A DNA stretch of 64,000 bases, taken from assembly GCA_965262055.1 (NCBI GenBank), contig CBDHEI010000002.1:744001-808000 (forward strand), read 5' to 3'. This document shows positions 29,111-36,796 of this stretch, in pieces (the stretch's first letter is position 1; each line of letters begins with the position of its first letter). The position numbers and the translations under genes were made by a program. This DNA is from G958296245 sp965262055 (lineage in GTDB: Bacteria > Chloroflexota > Dehalococcoidia > Lucifugimonadales > G958296245). The notes under the pieces are model-generated. The model was given only the letters and a program-made list of their open reading frames with translations. It was not told the origin of the DNA and made no database searches.

Positions 29111-29273
29111 TCGTCTCTTCTCCTCTCTGTTTCGCCGGGCGGGGAGACCCGCCCGGCACTTCATCCGCTCGATCTCCGTTCCGTTCGTTCACTCACCTAC
29201 TTGCACATGGCTCCACCTCCTTGCCGTAGCCATAGGCGCGAGTCTCGTCCGCGCCTATGGGTTGTCGTTGACG

Positions 29274-30254
29274 TCACTCGCCCGCGCTCCTGGGCGTTGC
29301 TCCCCCGCCGCCGCTGCCTCCCCCGGACGGGGTGGACATGGAGGCGGCCGAACTGAGGCCGCTGGCCGCTGCCGACACGCCCGCGCTCGCCGCCATCGCC
29401 CCGACCGCAGCGCCGGGTCCGCCTGCGGCTCCTCCCGCGATCAGCCCGATGGTCTTCGCCGAGCGCACCATCGTTCCGGGCAGGTTCATGCCGAAGTAGA
29501 GCGTGCTCAGCCAGGCGTCGAACGTCCCGGCGTTGCCGAGCATGGACGGCACCTTGGTCGCCATGTAGACGAACGCCACCGAGAGCAGGAGCTTCCAGAT
29601 CAGGTCCTGCACCGGCTCGAAGGCGGATATCTCCGCGAACTCCTTGAGGAAGCCGAAGCCCAGGGCCAGGGCGATGAGCTGCACCGCCTGCTGGAAGACC
29701 GTCGTCATGAACAGCCGCAGCCAGTGCCTCCCCCATCCCGCCGTGTGGGGCAGGATCCACAGCCCCAGCGCGATGGGCGCGAGGGCGAGAAGGATGTCGA
29801 TGAGCGCCAGGCGCAGCACCATCTGCACGATGACGTAGAGGACGAAGAAGCCGTAGACCAGATAGAGCAGGGCCAGCAGCTGCGCCATGCCGACGCTCCC
29901 GGCCTGCACGGCTGTGAGGAACGTGTCGAGGGGTGCCCTCAGCAGGTCTCCGGGGTTGACGTTCATCTCGGCGGCGATGAAGCCGGAGACGGCGTGGGCC
30001 ACGTCGATGACCAGGGCGCACCACCACAGGGACGACGCGGCGGCCACCAGTCCCAGGACGAGGCGGGGGATCAACTCCCTCCATCCCGCCTGCTGCCCGC
30101 CGAGGTGCTGCTGCATGATGAGACTCAGCCCCATCCAGCCGAGGATCACCACCAGCGCTCCCGACGCGACGGCCCACACGACCATCCACGCCTGGCGCAC
30201 CAGGGGATGGAGGTAGGTCAGATCGGGGGGTGTTCCGGTGAGGATGTCGCTCAC
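29274..30254 (-). CDS. VirB6/TrbL-like polytopic membrane protein
   Basis: 326 residues with six or so hydrophobic segments between 20 and 260, including WMVVWAVASGALVVILGW and ALIDILLALAPIALGLWILP, a block typical of TrbL/VirB6 channel proteins. The C terminus is Gly/Ala/Ser-rich. It forms the inner-membrane channel in type IV secretion. It sits 3 bases after the upstream secreted-protein gene. Confidence 0.75.
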   Translation of the reverse strand: MSDILTGTPPDLTYLHPLVRQAWMVVWAVASGALVVILGWMGLSLIMQQHLGGQQAGWRELIPRLVLGLVAAASSLWWCALVIDVAHAVSGFIAAEMNVNPGDLLRAPLDTFLTAVQAGSVGMAQLLALLYLVYGFFVLYVIVQMVLRLALIDILLALAPIALGLWILPHTAGWGRHWLRLFMTTVFQQAVQLIALALGFGFLKEFAEISAFEPVQDLIWKLLLSVAFVYMATKVPSMLGNAGTFDAWLSTLYFGMNLPGTMVRSAKTIGLIAGGAAGGPGAAVGAMAASAGVSAAASGLSSAASMSTPSGGGSGGGGATPRSAGE

Positions 30255-30257
30255 GGC

Positions 30258-30860
30258 CTATCCTCCCCGGCACTCGTCGGCGTCGTCGCCGGACGCCCGC
30301 TCCACGACGCCGCACAGCGTTCCGTGGACTCCCTCGATCATCCAGCGGGCGAAGGCCCTCGCCCAGCGCGACGGATCGAGCGCTCCCAGCACCCGGTCCC
30401 ACAGGCCGCCCGGCTGGTGCACGGGGATGACGGCGTGAAACGCGCCCGACTCACCGCCGCCGCTCGCCAGGATGACCAGCAGGTAGGGCGTCTCGGGATC
30501 GAGCTCGGGCTGCTCCTTCAGGGCCGGATACTCCCACGAGTACTCCCAGCCCTCGCTCAGCCTCTTGGCCCGCGCCTTGACGTGGTACATGGTCGTGATC
30601 CAGTCGCCGGTGTCGGCGTCGCGCACGGCGTAGTAGAGGTTCTCGATCTCCCGATCGAAGATCGGCCTCGCCACAAACTCGCCCTTCTTCTTGCGCTCCA
30701 CGAAGTCCCGGTCGGCGTTGACCAGGACGATGCCGTCGCCGGGTGGGGCCTGGGCCAGCACCGTCCCGCTCGACGGGATCGCCAGCATCGCCGCCAGCAG
30801 CAGCGCTGCCGCCAGGGACATCAGCCGTCTAACGGACCGGCTTGTCGATTGCGGTGACAC
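30258..30860 (-). CDS. Secreted or membrane-anchored protein of the conjugation operon
   Basis: 200 residues from a GTG 10 bases after AAGGAGG. A signal peptide (basic VRR then LMSLAAALLLAAMLAIPSSGTVLA) ends near AQAPPGDG. The mature part has no recognised domain; residues such as REIENLYYAVRDADTGDWI suggest a beta-rich fold. It is the first gene of the minus-strand operon that ends with the replication-relaxation gene, so its upstream region should hold the operon promoter. Confidence 0.6.
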   Translation of the reverse strand: MSPQSTSRSVRRLMSLAAALLLAAMLAIPSSGTVLAQAPPGDGIVLVNADRDFVERKKKGEFVARPIFDREIENLYYAVRDADTGDWITTMYHVKARAKRLSEGWEYSWEYPALKEQPELDPETPYLLVILASGGGESGAFHAVIPVHQPGGLWDRVLGALDPSRWARAFARWMIEGVHGTLCGVVERASGDDADECRGG

Positions 30861-30941
30861 CCTCGTCGCCCTCCTTGCAGTTGGTCGAGCCGAAGCTCTA
30901 GCGATCGAGTGTGGGGAGTCTGGGAGGGTTATCCAACGAGA

Positions 30942-30991
30942 CATAACGGGGGGTGAGCTCGCCCCCGGGGGCACGCACACCCCCCGTTATG
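30942..30991. repeat. 14-bp inverted repeat, control region
   Basis: Arms cataacggggggtg (30942-30955) and caccccccgttatg (30978-30991) are perfect. The 22-base loop is itself GC-rich (gcccccgggggc). It lies upstream of the minus-strand conjugation operon and may be an operator, a terminator-like barrier or part of an origin of transfer. Confidence 0.6.
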
Positions 30992-31051
30992 ACGCATGTG
31001 AATTCGAGTGACGTTCGTGGTGTCATGGGGCTGTACAGGAGATGGAGTTGG

Positions 31052-31251
31052 TTCCGAAAACGGAAGTGGGGGCTGAGTCGAAGCTGGATCGGGGCGAAAG
31101 GCCCCCTACAGGACCATCGGGGGAAGCACTTCGGTTCCAGGGCTGGTTCCGGTGCCGGTTCCAGTGCTCAGCTACGGAAGTTCCGTTTTCGGAACCGGGC
31201 CTCTTGGGGAGCGACTTCCGTTTGGCAGCTATGAAAGTTCCGTTTTCGGAA
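31052..31251. repeat. Repeated TTCCG-AAAA/TTTT-CGGAA palindromes
   Basis: Three 14-bp palindromes: ttccgaaaacggaa (31052-31065), ttccgttttcggaa (31181-31194) and the same at 31238-31251. The last two lie in a longer direct repeat, agcta(c/t)g(g/a)aag plus palindrome, with a decayed third copy starting at 31273 (agctacggaaatttag). A half-site cttccgttt is at 31215-31223. The array sits just before the regulator gene at 31316 and behind the conjugation operon, fitting a repressor operator or a partition/replication site. Confidence 0.7.
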
Positions 31252-31315
31252 GTGGCCGGTTTGCCTGTTCTTAGCTACGGAAATTTAGGTGTTCGAAATC
31301 TGAAGGAGGAGAGAA

Positions 31316-32128
31316 ATGGAGGAGAAATTGGTCGATGGGGACGCCACGCCCAACCTGGAGAGCCTTCAGAAGGTGCGGTTGACGGCGCTGCTGCACGACC
31401 TGATGAAGGAGGGCAAGCTGGAGGCGGCCCAGCTCCTGGGGGTCAACTACAAGACCCTGGCGGCCGCGGTCGACTCGGGGACCCTGACGCCCCGGCTGTC
31501 CGACGCGCTGGAGAAGGTGCTGTTGTCTAGGGAGATCGAGGCGTTCGAGAAGGTCAGGGAGCGGGTAGAGGAGATGGAGGGCCGCGTGGAGGCCGTGGAG
31601 AAGCAGACTCGGGGCATCCCCGGCGAGATCGAGGAGGCCGTCGGGAGAGAGGTGGAGCGCCGCATGGCGCAGACGGAGGAACCACCTGTCGACGCGAAGA
31701 AGCAAACTCCGGAAGCTGCAACCCAGGATGGGGCGGTCGACAAGAGAAATGCGCCGGCGCGCCAGCTGTTCAGGAGGACGAGCCCCGCGGTTATCACGAT
31801 GGAGCCTCAGCCCGGCGACGAGCAGGTCTTCGGCGACGCGTGGCCGCTGGTTGACGAGTGGCGCAGGCTGCGGGAGAGGCACCCGACTGATGGCAGCGGA
31901 GTGTCGTGGCTGACTGACGAGGAGCGGCTGCGGGAGCTGGAGATCGCGCTGGTCGGGGAGCACGGGCTGACGATGCCTCCCGACACGGACCCATGGGACA
32001 GCCTCAGCCGGAGGACGCAGGTCCGCTGGCGCACGCAGACGCTGGCGAGGGTGCGCGGCGAGCGCGTCAGGGCGCTGGTCATGCGGTGGGTTCGGCGGAT
32101 TCTGACCCTCGGCCTGTGGCGGAAATAG
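31316..32128 (+). CDS. Putative DNA-binding regulator next to the palindrome array
   Basis: 270 residues. N-terminal helices with an HTH-like segment (KLEAAQLLGVNYKTLAAAVDSG), a coiled coil at about 60-115 (AFEKVRERVEEMEGRVEAVEK), a polar linker, and a C-terminal basic segment (RTQTLARVRGERVRALVMRWVRR). GGAGGAGAG precedes the ATG. By position it is the likely binder of the palindromes 65-265 bases upstream (inference). No named family recognised; KorB-like function is a guess. Confidence 0.55.
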   Translation: MEEKLVDGDATPNLESLQKVRLTALLHDLMKEGKLEAAQLLGVNYKTLAAAVDSGTLTPRLSDALEKVLLSREIEAFEKVRERVEEMEGRVEAVEKQTRGIPGEIEEAVGREVERRMAQTEEPPVDAKKQTPEAATQDGAVDKRNAPARQLFRRTSPAVITMEPQPGDEQVFGDAWPLVDEWRRLRERHPTDGSGVSWLTDEERLRELEIALVGEHGLTMPPDTDPWDSLSRRTQVRWRTQTLARVRGERVRALVMRWVRRILTLGLWRK

Positions 32129-32878
32129 GCACAGTGTCCATCACAGGCCCAATGTTGGCGCATAGCAGTCAGCGACCTGAGCGCTGAGGCCTTTTTCCGT
32201 TGCCACCGGCGTTGCTCGTCGGTGATACTGGGTTCAGTTTCAGGCTTTTCCAGAGTTTCCCGCCCTAGAAACCTGGAGGGTCCGTCCCAGACCCGGGAAC
32301 GACCGCATAGGATCGAGCGCTGCTCTCCGAACGGTCAGCCCAACAGGGATAAGCGCCTTCCCGCTGCGTGATGCGGTCGATGGATTGAGCCCTGCTCTCC
32401 TGACCCGCCTCGAAAGCAGGGACGCTTCGGTCGGAGTGGTGTTCTGCTCCGTCCGGTTCCTCATGCCTGCGGAACGGTCAAGCAATGGCCAAGACGTAGG
32501 TTCCCTCACACACGCCGGTCCGCGATAACGTCGCGTTCCGGTCGCTCTCCCTTCGACGTAGCTCCCCAGGCCGATACCACCGGCATTGGCAGGACTCGTC
32601 ACCCTCCCCCCAACTCTTTCGTCGTGCGTTCGGCACTTGGTCGATTCGCATTTCCCGTCGCGGCTCACTGGCGTCTCCCCTTGATCCCAGGCAGAGCTGC
32701 GCCCTTTTTCCCCACACGCCGTCCCGTGACTCTCCCGTCGCGGTCGGCGCTTTTTCCACGCATCCGCGTTCGATGGCATCCGTCGAGCGGGGCGGTGCAC
32801 ATGTCAGGGCAACACAAACACAAGAAATTCTCGCGCTTCGGATGCGGCGCGGGGCCAGGAGCAACAGGAGGTGCGGAT
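32129..32878 (+). other. 750-base region without a supported gene
   Basis: Open frames here lack family features and ribosome sites. I see a direct repeat ggat(c/t)gagc(g/c)ctgctctcc at about 32312-32330 and 32384-32402, and short inverted segments (cggaacggtca around 32470 and 32321). Its place between the regulator and the DNA-processing cassette suits an origin of transfer or replication, or a structured RNA, but nothing proves this. Confidence 0.4.
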
Positions 32879-33109
32879 ATGCACGTTTGGAAACGGGTCG
32901 CACGGGTCGTCGGAGTGGTTGTCGGGTTCGCCCTGCGGCGGAAGCGGTTGACGGTCGCGGCCGTTGTGGCGCTGCTGCTGATCGGGCCGTTGGCGCTCAC
33001 CGGGGACGGAGAGGTGTTCGTGCTGAACGCGCTCGGTCTCGGCATTGCGGCGCTGATAGTCAGGCGGCTCGCGCGGTTCGGTAGAGGTAGAAGACACGGA
33101 GATCGGTAG
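32879..33109 (+). CDS. Small membrane protein
   Basis: 76 residues; the ATG is set by AGGAGGTGCGGAT. Two hydrophobic segments (VARVVGVVVGFAL and LTVAAVVALLLIGPLALT, with a third, LNALGLGIAALIV) and basic ends. No family. First gene of the plus-strand cassette. Confidence 0.6.
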   Translation: MHVWKRVARVVGVVVGFALRRKRLTVAAVVALLLIGPLALTGDGEVFVLNALGLGIAALIVRRLARFGRGRRHGDR

Positions 33110-33157
33110 TCGGATCGGAAGGCGTGGAAACGAAGAACATCGAAAGGAGAGAGAACT

Positions 33158-33628
33158 ATGACAACGGCAACATTGGCGGCTGGCAATCGGACGATGGAGA
33201 CGGAGGTGAGTCCCCGGCGCAGCCTCGAAGAGCTGGTCGACCAGCTCATGGCAGCGATGTTCAGGGAGAAGCCGGAGACAGCGGCTCCCGCGCAGAACGT
33301 GGCCCGCAGCGTCCACGAGGCTCGGCGCCTCCGGCAGTCGGGCGACGTCGACACTGCGCTGGCGGTCCTGTCCAACGTGGACGGGGCGAAGGCTGAGCCG
33401 CATCAGGCGCGATGGGCCTTCGCCGAGTGGACGGACCTAGTGAAGCGGCGGTTCGGAGACCGGGACGTCCTGGTCTACAGCCAGGGCACGGGGCGCGCCG
33501 CCGCGCTGGCGCCGCGCGACGGCGGATCGCTGGAGGTCGTGGCGGTCCTGGGGATGCGCTGGCGGCCCGGCAAGGTCATCTCGCGGCGCAGCCTCCGGGG
33601 CCTGCGGCCCCTGAACGGAGGTGCGTGA
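33158..33628 (+). CDS. Hypothetical protein
   Basis: 156 residues, ATG after AAAGGAGAGAGAA. The middle (ARSVHEARRLRQSGDVDTALAVLSNVDGAKAEPHQARWAFAEW) looks helical, like a single TPR-type hairpin, and the C-terminal part (VYSQGTGRAAALAPRDGGSLEVVAVLGMRWRPGKVISRR) looks beta-rich. It overlaps the primase gene by one base, so the two are translated together. Confidence 0.6.
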   Translation: MTTATLAAGNRTMETEVSPRRSLEELVDQLMAAMFREKPETAAPAQNVARSVHEARRLRQSGDVDTALAVLSNVDGAKAEPHQARWAFAEWTDLVKRRFGDRDVLVYSQGTGRAAALAPRDGGSLEVVAVLGMRWRPGKVISRRSLRGLRPLNGGA

Positions 33629-34680
33629 TGGTCACGGCCAACGCTCCCGTTGACATCCCGGCACTGAAGGCGCGTCACCCCCTGGGCGACACGGTGGAGG
33701 CGACCGGGGTGCGGCTCAGGGGACGGGGCAGGGTGCGCCAGGGCGTCTGCCCCTTCCACGACGAGGTGGAGGGCAGCTTCACGGTGTACGCCGATTCGGA
33801 GCGGTTCTACTGCTTCGGCTGTGGCGAAGGGGGCGACGTGCTGGACTTCATCCGGCGCGTCGAGAACCTGAGCCTGCCGGAGGCCATCGCGCGGCTGGAC
33901 GGCAGCCCAGGGCTTGCGCCCAGGGCCGCCAACCGTCCAGCCGGAACGCGGCGTCCTACATCCGCCGCGCTACCTCCCCGCGACCCCGCCCTGCTGACGG
34001 CGGCGGCGCGCTTCTACGCCGGACGGCTCCGGCGTTGCTTAGAAGCGCGGGCGTACCTGGCCTCCCGGGGCGTCGGCCCGGTCGCCGCAGCCCGCCTGGG
34101 CCTCGGCTATTCGCCGGGCAGCGGGCTGCGGCAGGCCTTGGAGTCCCGCGGCTTCTCGGAGAAGCGGCTGCGGGACTCGGGGCTGTTCATGGAGCGGGGA
34201 GCGGAGCGGTTCGCCGGCATGGTCGTCGTCCCCGACGCCTCCGGCGGCCTCGTCCGCTGGCTCGCGGGCCGGGTGGTCGATCCCGACCGAACACCCCGTT
34301 TCCAGGCCCTTCCCGGCCCCAAGCCGGTGCTGGGCCTGGGGCGTCTCGGCCCCGCGCCGCCATGGGCGGTCATGACCGAGGGCCTCTTCGACTGGCTTGC
34401 TCTGGCGCAGTGGGGCCTGCATGCCTGCGCCGCCCTGGGCACCCAGGGCCTTGATCGCGTCGCAGCCTCCCTCCGGGGCTGCCCCCGCGTCTTCCTCGCC
34501 TTCGACGCGGACGACGCGGGCCGGGAGGCGACGGAGCGGCTTCAGTCCCTGCTCGGGCGCAGGTCCGCCGCCGTCACTCTTCCAGAGGGCGTCGGCGACG
34601 TGGGCGAGCTTGCCGCCCTTCCCCACGGACGGACCGCCTTCCTCCGCCTGCTTGCACAGGCGGGCCGCGCCGCCCGCTAG
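33628..34680 (+). CDS. DnaG-type primase with CHC2 zinc finger and Toprim domain
   Basis: 350 residues. Zinc finger at about 40-66: CPFHDEVEGSFTVYADSE followed by FYCFGCGEGGDVLDF (C-H-C-C). A catalytic-type middle (ARLGLGYSPG, FAGMVVVPDASGG), then Toprim with the Glu in MTEGLFDWLALAQWG near 252 and the Asp pair in VFLAFDADDAGREA near 293. It is much shorter than chromosomal DnaG and lacks the helicase-binding domain, so it is likely the element's own primase. GGAGGTGCGTG precedes the ATG. Confidence 0.85.
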   Translation: MVTANAPVDIPALKARHPLGDTVEATGVRLRGRGRVRQGVCPFHDEVEGSFTVYADSERFYCFGCGEGGDVLDFIRRVENLSLPEAIARLDGSPGLAPRAANRPAGTRRPTSAALPPRDPALLTAAARFYAGRLRRCLEARAYLASRGVGPVAAARLGLGYSPGSGLRQALESRGFSEKRLRDSGLFMERGAERFAGMVVVPDASGGLVRWLAGRVVDPDRTPRFQALPGPKPVLGLGRLGPAPPWAVMTEGLFDWLALAQWGLHACAALGTQGLDRVAASLRGCPRVFLAFDADDAGREATERLQSLLGRRSAAVTLPEGVGDVGELAALPHGRTAFLRLLAQAGRAAR

Positions 34681-34857
34681 CGGCTCCCCGCCGCTCTTCT
34701 GCGGCCTTCCCGGCCCGCTTTTTCCCCATTCCCACTCTCATCGTCCAGGAGGACCTATGCCCAATTCACGACGGGCTTCGCCCGCGCACGGCTTCCCGTA
34801 AGGGCAGCCGCCCATCGGCCATTCGCTACAGGAACACACCAAGGAAGGAGACTCGAA

Positions 34858-35727
34858 ATGTTCAACAGGAACGGAAGCAACAACGGAAACGGGAGCGCGA
34901 ACGGAGTCCACAAGGAGACCGCCATCGTCGCCAGGAACGGTAACGGGCACAAGCCCGACGCCGCCATCCCCGCCGAGCACGACTTGCTGTGGGACGGGCT
35001 CTCGCCCGCCGTCACGCAGGTGCTCGGACAGCCCCTCGACCCGGCCCTCGTCTCCCAGCGCAAGGGGCGCGCCGGCAAGTTCTACGACTACCTGGAAGGC
35101 CACCTAGTCATCGAGCAGGCCAACCGGATCTTCGGATACGGAGGGTGGGGCTACGAGCTGGTCGGGGACGTGACCCTCCGCCGGATCGAGACGGTCGATA
35201 CCCAGACGGGCGAGGTGAAGGTCGCGTCCGCCTACAGCGCCCCGGTGCGCGTCACCGTGGCGGGCGCTCTGCCCCGCACCGACCTCGGCGTCCACCCGGT
35301 GACGGAGGAGACCGTGGACGGGCACGACACCGCCCTGAAGGGCGCGGTGACCGACGGCTTGAAGCGGGCCTTCCGCAGCTTCGGCGTCCAGTTCGGCAAC
35401 GGCTTCTACGGCGACCAGCCGCAGGCCGGCAACCCGTCGCAGCCGCAACGGGTCCCCGCCCAGAGCCAGCCCCGTACTGGAAACGGGGCCAACGGCAACT
35501 CCGGCCAGAACCAGGCCAATGACCGCGCCGAGGCACAGGCCGAGAAGCTGCGCAGGCGGCTCTTCGAGATCGCCGCCGAGCAGGGTCTCGACGAAGACCA
35601 GGTGCGGACCGCCGTCGTGGACCGCACGGGCAAGAGCATCGACGACCTGGACGGCACCGAGCTTGGCCCGCTGGTGGAGGCCGCCGCCAACAAGCTCCGG
35701 CAGATGCAGCAGGCCCAGGCCGCCTAG
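34858..35727 (+). CDS. Rad52/Rad22-family single-strand annealing protein
   Basis: 289 residues. Core at about 55-190: PLDPALVSQRKGRAGKFYDYLEG, HLVIEQANRIFGYGGWGYEL, TLGVH-like region and AVTDGLKRAFRSFGVQFGNGFYG, which is the Rad52 family's conserved block. An Asn/Gly-rich linker and a C-terminal helical domain (about 225-289) follow. Such proteins anneal single strands in phage and element recombination. It is found with SSB, RadC and a Cas4-like nuclease in the same cassette. Confidence 0.88.
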   Translation: MFNRNGSNNGNGSANGVHKETAIVARNGNGHKPDAAIPAEHDLLWDGLSPAVTQVLGQPLDPALVSQRKGRAGKFYDYLEGHLVIEQANRIFGYGGWGYELVGDVTLRRIETVDTQTGEVKVASAYSAPVRVTVAGALPRTDLGVHPVTEETVDGHDTALKGAVTDGLKRAFRSFGVQFGNGFYGDQPQAGNPSQPQRVPAQSQPRTGNGANGNSGQNQANDRAEAQAEKLRRRLFEIAAEQGLDEDQVRTAVVDRTGKSIDDLDGTELGPLVEAAANKLRQMQQAQAA

Positions 35728-35755
35728 TCTGCTGGTCCATCGGGTCCGCAATCGA

Positions 35756-35785
35756 GCGGGGTCGTCTCTTCGGGGGCGGCCCCGC
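35756..35785 (+). terminator. Intergenic hairpin 1 (attenuator-like)
   Basis: Stem gcggggtcg / cggccccgc, then ttctcatt. First of a series of similar hairpins before cassette genes (also 36736-36768, 37930-37962, 38451-38484, 41318-41350). The short T-run makes it a weak terminator or an mRNA-stability element. Confidence 0.5.
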
Positions 35786-35815
35786 TTCTCATTACAGGAC
35801 AAGGAGGCAACGACG

Positions 35816-36319
35816 ATGACCACGACGACCGTAACTTACACACCCTGGGGCTGGACACGGAACATCGAGGAGCTGGCCGAGGGCGTCTGGCGGGTCTCGA
35901 CGCCCAGCCACGGCGGGCTGAAGCTCAGCCGGGAGCGTTGGGACTCCCTTCCCGCCGAACTGCGGGACGCCATGTACACACAGACCTTCGCTGAGGAGGA
36001 CTGCGAGGAGCCCATCGTCAGGACCCTCCTGGGCCTTGGCGACGACCGGGAGAGGGAGATGGCCCTCAAGGTCGCGGGCTACTTCGACCGCTACGCTCCG
36101 GCGCTCCCGCACCTCCGCACCTGCTCGCCGGGCATCCACTACCACGCCGTCGCCTACCGGGGCGGCTACGGAACGGACCCGTTCGGGCGGTTCGACACCA
36201 GGGTCGAGGCCGAGTCCTTCGTGGGCGACGCCGAGATGGTTCGGGCCTACGGGAGGCTGGAGGCCGTCGAGTGCGAGGGCGCCCTCCCGCTGTGCCGGGG
36301 CAAGGGGTGCAGGCCATGA
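35816..36319 (+). CDS. Hypothetical protein of the DNA-processing cassette
   Basis: 167 residues, ATG after AAGGAGGCAACGACG. It begins TTTTVTYTPWGWTRNIEELAEGVWRVSTPSHGG and continues with LKLSRERWDSLPAELR. The 'WG/T-P-S-H-G-G-L-x-L' block is familiar from conserved plasmid proteins with no known function. A Cys pair closes the protein (CEGALPLCRGKGC). It overlaps the next gene by 4 bases. Confidence 0.6.
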   Translation: MTTTTVTYTPWGWTRNIEELAEGVWRVSTPSHGGLKLSRERWDSLPAELRDAMYTQTFAEEDCEEPIVRTLLGLGDDREREMALKVAGYFDRYAPALPHLRTCSPGIHYHAVAYRGGYGTDPFGRFDTRVEAESFVGDAEMVRAYGRLEAVECEGALPLCRGKGCRP

Positions 36320-36714
36320 CCGCGACGACACGGCCCAGGCCCCGCAGCCTGCCCAGCACAACGACCAAGCTCCAGACCGAGTTCGGCAACCTCTACGTCA
36401 CCGTCTCGACGGACGAGGACGGAGAGCCCTTCGAGGTGTTCGGCTGGTTGGGCAAGGGAGGCAGCTTCCAGCACGGCGTCACCGAGCTGGCCTGCCGGTT
36501 GATCTCCCTGCACCTGCGGCGCGGGACTCCCCTGGAAGAGGTGATCGACCAGTGCCAGGGGATAGCCGAGATGCAGCCCTTCTTCAACACGATGCCGGAC
36601 GGTAAGAGCGTGGCGGTGCTCGGACTCGGCGACGGCATCGCCCACATCCTCAAGGCCCATCTTCGGGCCAGGGAGGAGCGGGAGGCGGCGATTGAGATGA
36701 AAGCGGTCGCATGA
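36316..36714 (+). CDS. Stand-alone TSCPD-like domain protein
   Basis: 132 residues. Residues about 20-90 (TEFGNLYVTVSTDEDGEPFE, VFGWLGKGGSFQHG, ACRLISLHLRRGTPLEEVI, DQCQGI) match the TSCPD domain that forms the C-terminal tail of class II ribonucleotide reductases and occurs alone in some phages. The usual cysteine after the GK-x-G turn is replaced (GKGGSFQHG). Start overlaps the previous stop (ATGA). Possibly a nucleotide-metabolism or zinc-binding factor; function unknown. Confidence 0.65.
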   Translation: MTATTRPRPRSLPSTTTKLQTEFGNLYVTVSTDEDGEPFEVFGWLGKGGSFQHGVTELACRLISLHLRRGTPLEEVIDQCQGIAEMQPFFNTMPDGKSVAVLGLGDGIAHILKAHLRAREEREAAIEMKAVA

Positions 36715-36735
36715 ACGGCCAGGACAACGGAATCG

Positions 36736-36768
36736 AGCGGGGCTGTCTCCTTCACGGGCGGCCCCGCT
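36736..36768 (+). terminator. Intergenic hairpin 2 (attenuator-like)
   Basis: Perfect 8-bp stem agcggggc / gccccgct followed by tctcattt, directly before the nuclease gene's AAGGAGG. Same design as hairpin 1. Confidence 0.5.
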
Positions 36769-36796
36769 TCTCATTTACAGGAAGGAGGCGACGACG

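Noticed and set aside
28935..30857. A 640-codon open frame on the plus strand
   Set aside because: It lies opposite the VirB6-like and secreted-protein genes, whose membrane segments and signal peptide are convincing; the plus-strand product is low-complexity.
32240..33375. Several minus-strand frames of 140-240 codons
   Set aside because: No ribosome sites or family features, and they overlap the small membrane-protein gene with its strong ribosome site.
36316..36714. Fragment of a ribonucleotide reductase
   Set aside because: The gene has its own start coupled to the previous stop, its own stop and no sign of an upstream reductase.
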